From: Planctomycetaceae bacterium UBA4655
GTDB lineage: Bacteria > Planctomycetota > Planctomycetia > Pirellulales > UBA1268
NCBI GenBank assembly: GCA_002405515.1
Contig: DHLZ01000111.1
Location: 1 to 6,328, forward strand
Length of the DNA stretch: 6,328 nucleotides
Direction: 5' to 3'
Under the pieces are notes generated by a model. That model did no database searches. It had not been told where the DNA came from and was given only the letters and a program-made list of their open reading frames with translations. Below are positions 4,817 through 6,328 of the stretch, piece after piece. Both the position numbers and the translations under genes were made by a program. The number at the start of each line of letters is the position of its first letter. Positions within the stretch are counted from its first letter, which is position 1.

Positions 4817-6127
4817 ATGGCCGAGTCGCTCTCCCGCCCCCCGAAGGCAGCCCACCACTTTCGCCGCGTCGCGATCCTCTTCGCCGGCGGCCCGGCGCCC
4901 GGGGCGAACGCCGTGATTTCGACCGCGGCGACATCATTCATGCGTGAGGGCACGGAGGTGCTCGGGATGAAGCACGGCTACTCGTCGCTCGCCGACTACT
5001 CCCCCGCCAAGCCGCTTGCCGAGGGCCGCGACTACATCAAGATCACTCCGGAATTCCTGAAGCGGACGCGGAGCGCGCAGGGGATCATGATCGGCACGGC
5101 CCGCACGAACCCCGGCAAGCATGTCTCCCACCCGAGCCACTTCGAAGACGCCGAGCGGGTGAAGCTGCTCAAGAACGCCTACGAGGGGCTGCGGTCGCTC
5201 GGCGTGGAGGCGCTCATCTCGATCGGCGGCGATGACACGCTCAAGACCGCCAACAAGTTCAAGCTCTACCAGGACCGGCTCCCCGCCGACGCCCCGCGGA
5301 TCCCGGTCGTCCACCTGCCGAAGACGATCGACAACGACTACATGGGGATCGACTTCACGTTCGGCTACTTCACCGCGGTGGACACGCTCGGCGGCGAGAT
5401 CCGAAACCTCCTCTACGACGCGGAGGCGAGCCGCTCTTACTTCCTCTGCGAGACGATGGGCCGTAGCGCCGGCTGGCTCTCGTACGGCGCGGCGATCGCC
5501 GGCGAGGCGAGCCTCGTGATCAGCGTGGAGGACATCCACGGCAAGTACCGCGGGGAGGAGACGGTGACCGGCCCCGATGGGCAGACCCGCCTGAAGCCGG
5601 TGATGAACATCGAAGAGGTCGTCGGCCGGATCGTGAAGACGATGCGGGTTCGCGAGGAGCAGGAGGGGAAGCAGTACGGCGTGATCGTGATGGCCGAGGG
5701 GCTCGCCGAGTACCTTCCGGCGAAGAGCCTCGAGGGCATCCCCCGCGACGAGCACGGCCACATCTCGATCTCCCATGTTCAGCTCGGAAAGATGTTCGCG
5801 AAGCTCGTGTCGGACGAGTTCAAGAAGCAGACGGGCCGCTCGCGAAAGGTGGTCGGCCTCCAACTCGGCTACGAGGCGAGGTGCGCGAAGCCGCACGCCT
5901 TCGACGTGATGCTCGGCAGCCAGCTCGGCGTGGGCGGCTATCGGGCCCTCGCGGAGCGGGGGCTCAACGGCGTGATGGTGAGCGTCTCGGGCCAGCTCGA
6001 CCTCGCCTACGTCCCCTTCGAGGAACTCGTCGACCCCACCACGCTCGTGACGGTCGTCCGCTACGTCGAGCGTGGCAGCGACTTCCACAGCCTCGCCCGC
6101 TTCCTCGAGACCTACGTCAACGAGTGA
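4817..6127 (+). CDS. pfp: Pyrophosphate-dependent 6-phosphofructokinase (diphosphate--fructose-6-phosphate 1-phosphotransferase)
   Basis: A 436-residue phosphofructokinase-family enzyme, cytoplasmic, converting fructose 6-phosphate to fructose 1,6-bisphosphate. The phosphoryl-donor loop is FAGGPAPGANAVIS (22-35). The donor-specificity site reads GGDD (137-140); Asp140 replaces the Gly of ATP-using enzymes (GGDG) and is the established marker of PPi use. The catalytic motif is PKTIDND (168-174), with the likely base Asp172; Lys169 takes the place of the Gly found in ATP-dependent enzymes (GTIDND), a second PPi marker. MGRSAGW (214-220), AEG (293-295) and GYEAR (351-355) form the sugar-phosphate site. 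PPi enzymes of this type act close to equilibrium and can run in both the glycolytic and gluconeogenic directions. The length suits a bacterial PFP without the long plant-type insertions. The start is fixed by AGGAGG five bases upstream. It follows accC by 52 bp; membership of the same operon is likely but unproven. No regulatory-domain duplication is seen. Confidence 0.92.
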   Translation: MAESLSRPPKAAHHFRRVAILFAGGPAPGANAVISTAATSFMREGTEVLGMKHGYSSLADYSPAKPLAEGRDYIKITPEFLKRTRSAQGIMIGTARTNPGKHVSHPSHFEDAERVKLLKNAYEGLRSLGVEALISIGGDDTLKTANKFKLYQDRLPADAPRIPVVHLPKTIDNDYMGIDFTFGYFTAVDTLGGEIRNLLYDAEASRSYFLCETMGRSAGWLSYGAAIAGEASLVISVEDIHGKYRGEETVTGPDGQTRLKPVMNIEEVVGRIVKTMRVREEQEGKQYGVIVMAEGLAEYLPAKSLEGIPRDEHGHISISHVQLGKMFAKLVSDEFKKQTGRSRKVVGLQLGYEARCAKPHAFDVMLGSQLGVGGYRALAERGLNGVMVSVSGQLDLAYVPFEELVDPTTLVTVVRYVERGSDFHSLARFLETYVNE

Positions 6128-6152
6128 AAATCGGGGACGGGAGCTGATTTTC
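6126..6152 (+). repeat. Short palindrome at the pfp stop codon, possible REP-like unit or weak terminator
   Basis: GAAAATC (6126-6132) and GATTTTC (6146-6152) form a perfect 7-bp inverted repeat around a 13-nt G-rich loop (ggggacgggagct). The left arm begins inside the pfp TGA. The stem is AT-rich and short, with no GC core and only an interrupted T-rich stretch after it (ccggtttgctttt), so it is a poor intrinsic terminator. The AAAATCGGGGAC opening resembles dispersed palindromes that I associate with REP-type repeats, but only one copy is in the window. Confidence 0.35.
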
Positions 6153-6328
6153 CGGTTTGCTTTTGCGGAGAATCCAACGCTGTTACTACCCCGAGCACGA
6201 TGTTGTTGACAGTGGTTATCGGCTGACTGAGCGGCACCACGGTCCCAACGAAGCACGCCGCGGGGGGGGAGGAGGGGGGGGGGCGAGGGGGGACAGCCGG
6301 AGGGTAAGTGTGACGCAAGGGCAGGAGA
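6153..6328. other. Intergenic tail without a recognisable gene; very G-rich near the window edge
   Basis: No reading frame on either strand here resembles a protein family, and no tRNA or structured RNA was recognised. From 6262 to 6292 the plus strand is almost pure G: runs of 8 (6262-6269), 2, 10 (6274-6283) and 6 (6287-6292), broken by single A or CGA. By pattern it can form a G-quadruplex, but homopolymer error or poor assembly at the edge is just as likely. A TTGACA at 6206-6211 has no -10 at the right distance. Confidence 0.5.

Noticed and set aside
3229..4953. Long open frame (574 codons) on the minus strand opposite accC
   Set aside because: It is antisense to a clearly real accC/accB with intact motifs, has an Arg/Asp/His-rich composition and no family motif. 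It is a by-product of GC-rich codon use.
6206..6234. TTGACA as a promoter after pfp
   Set aside because: A perfect -35 hexamer but no -10-like sequence 16-18 bp downstream and no gene following it in the window.
4934..6256. 440-codon minus-strand frame opposite pfp
   Set aside because: Same reason: composition typical of the antisense of a high-GC gene (EVADLAAERVHRGEV-like repeats) and no recognisable domain.
6112..6318. 68-codon minus-strand frame in the 3' tail
   Set aside because: It starts in the G-rich tract (giving a Pro-rich start), overlaps the pfp end and shows no family resemblance or ribosome-binding site.
1..6328. CRISPR array, tRNA or rRNA genes
   Set aside because: No regularly spaced repeats, cloverleaf-like sequence or conserved rRNA segments were recognised by eye.

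Overview
The window looks like a short stretch of a high-GC planctomycete chromosome (Pirellulales-like, by inference). The evidence is GC-rich coding sequence throughout, an orphan C-terminal piece of the planctomycete-type haem-binding (c-type cytochrome) family, and housekeeping genes of bacterial fatty-acid synthesis and glycolysis. Every assignment comes from reading motifs; no database search was possible.

Left part (1 to about 974) is wreckage. A decayed ISAs1-family transposase lies on the minus strand (19-737) with at least three lesions: a one-base frameshift near 460, an internal deletion near 391-399, and loss of the C-terminal catalytic region. It abuts the 3' end of a plus-strand gene (about 750/795 to 974) whose 5' part is absent. 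The simplest reading is an old insertion into, or a rearrangement against, a planctomycete cytochrome-type gene.

Middle part (990-2700, minus strand) is a compact three-gene run: nnrD (NAD(P)H-hydrate dehydratase, nicotinamide cofactor repair), then, after 33 bp, an overlapping mntA-hepT pair. That pair is a HEPN/MNT toxin-antitoxin module with both signature motifs intact: GSx10DxD in the nucleotidyltransferase and Rx4HxY in the HEPN protein. A -10-like sequence and a short dyad in the nnrD-mntA gap could give the module its own control.

Right part (2701-6127, plus strand) begins at a divergent promoter region and carries accB (biotin carboxyl carrier protein), accC (biotin carboxylase) and pfp (pyrophosphate-type phosphofructokinase). 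Gaps are 79 and 52 bp, so one transcript is plausible. AccB and AccC together perform the ATP-dependent biotin carboxylation half-reaction of acetyl-CoA carboxylase. Pfp catalyses the committed, here probably reversible, hexose-phosphate step of glycolysis. The cluster therefore joins sugar breakdown with the entry to fatty-acid synthesis.

The last 200 bases (6128-6328) hold no convincing gene. They contain a short palindrome over the pfp stop codon and a strikingly G-rich tract near the edge. With a broken IS at one end and a poly-G tract at the other, the window may be a whole contig that ended at assembly-hard sequence. I see no clearly new biological system; the HEPN/MNT module beside nnrD is the most interesting functional locus.
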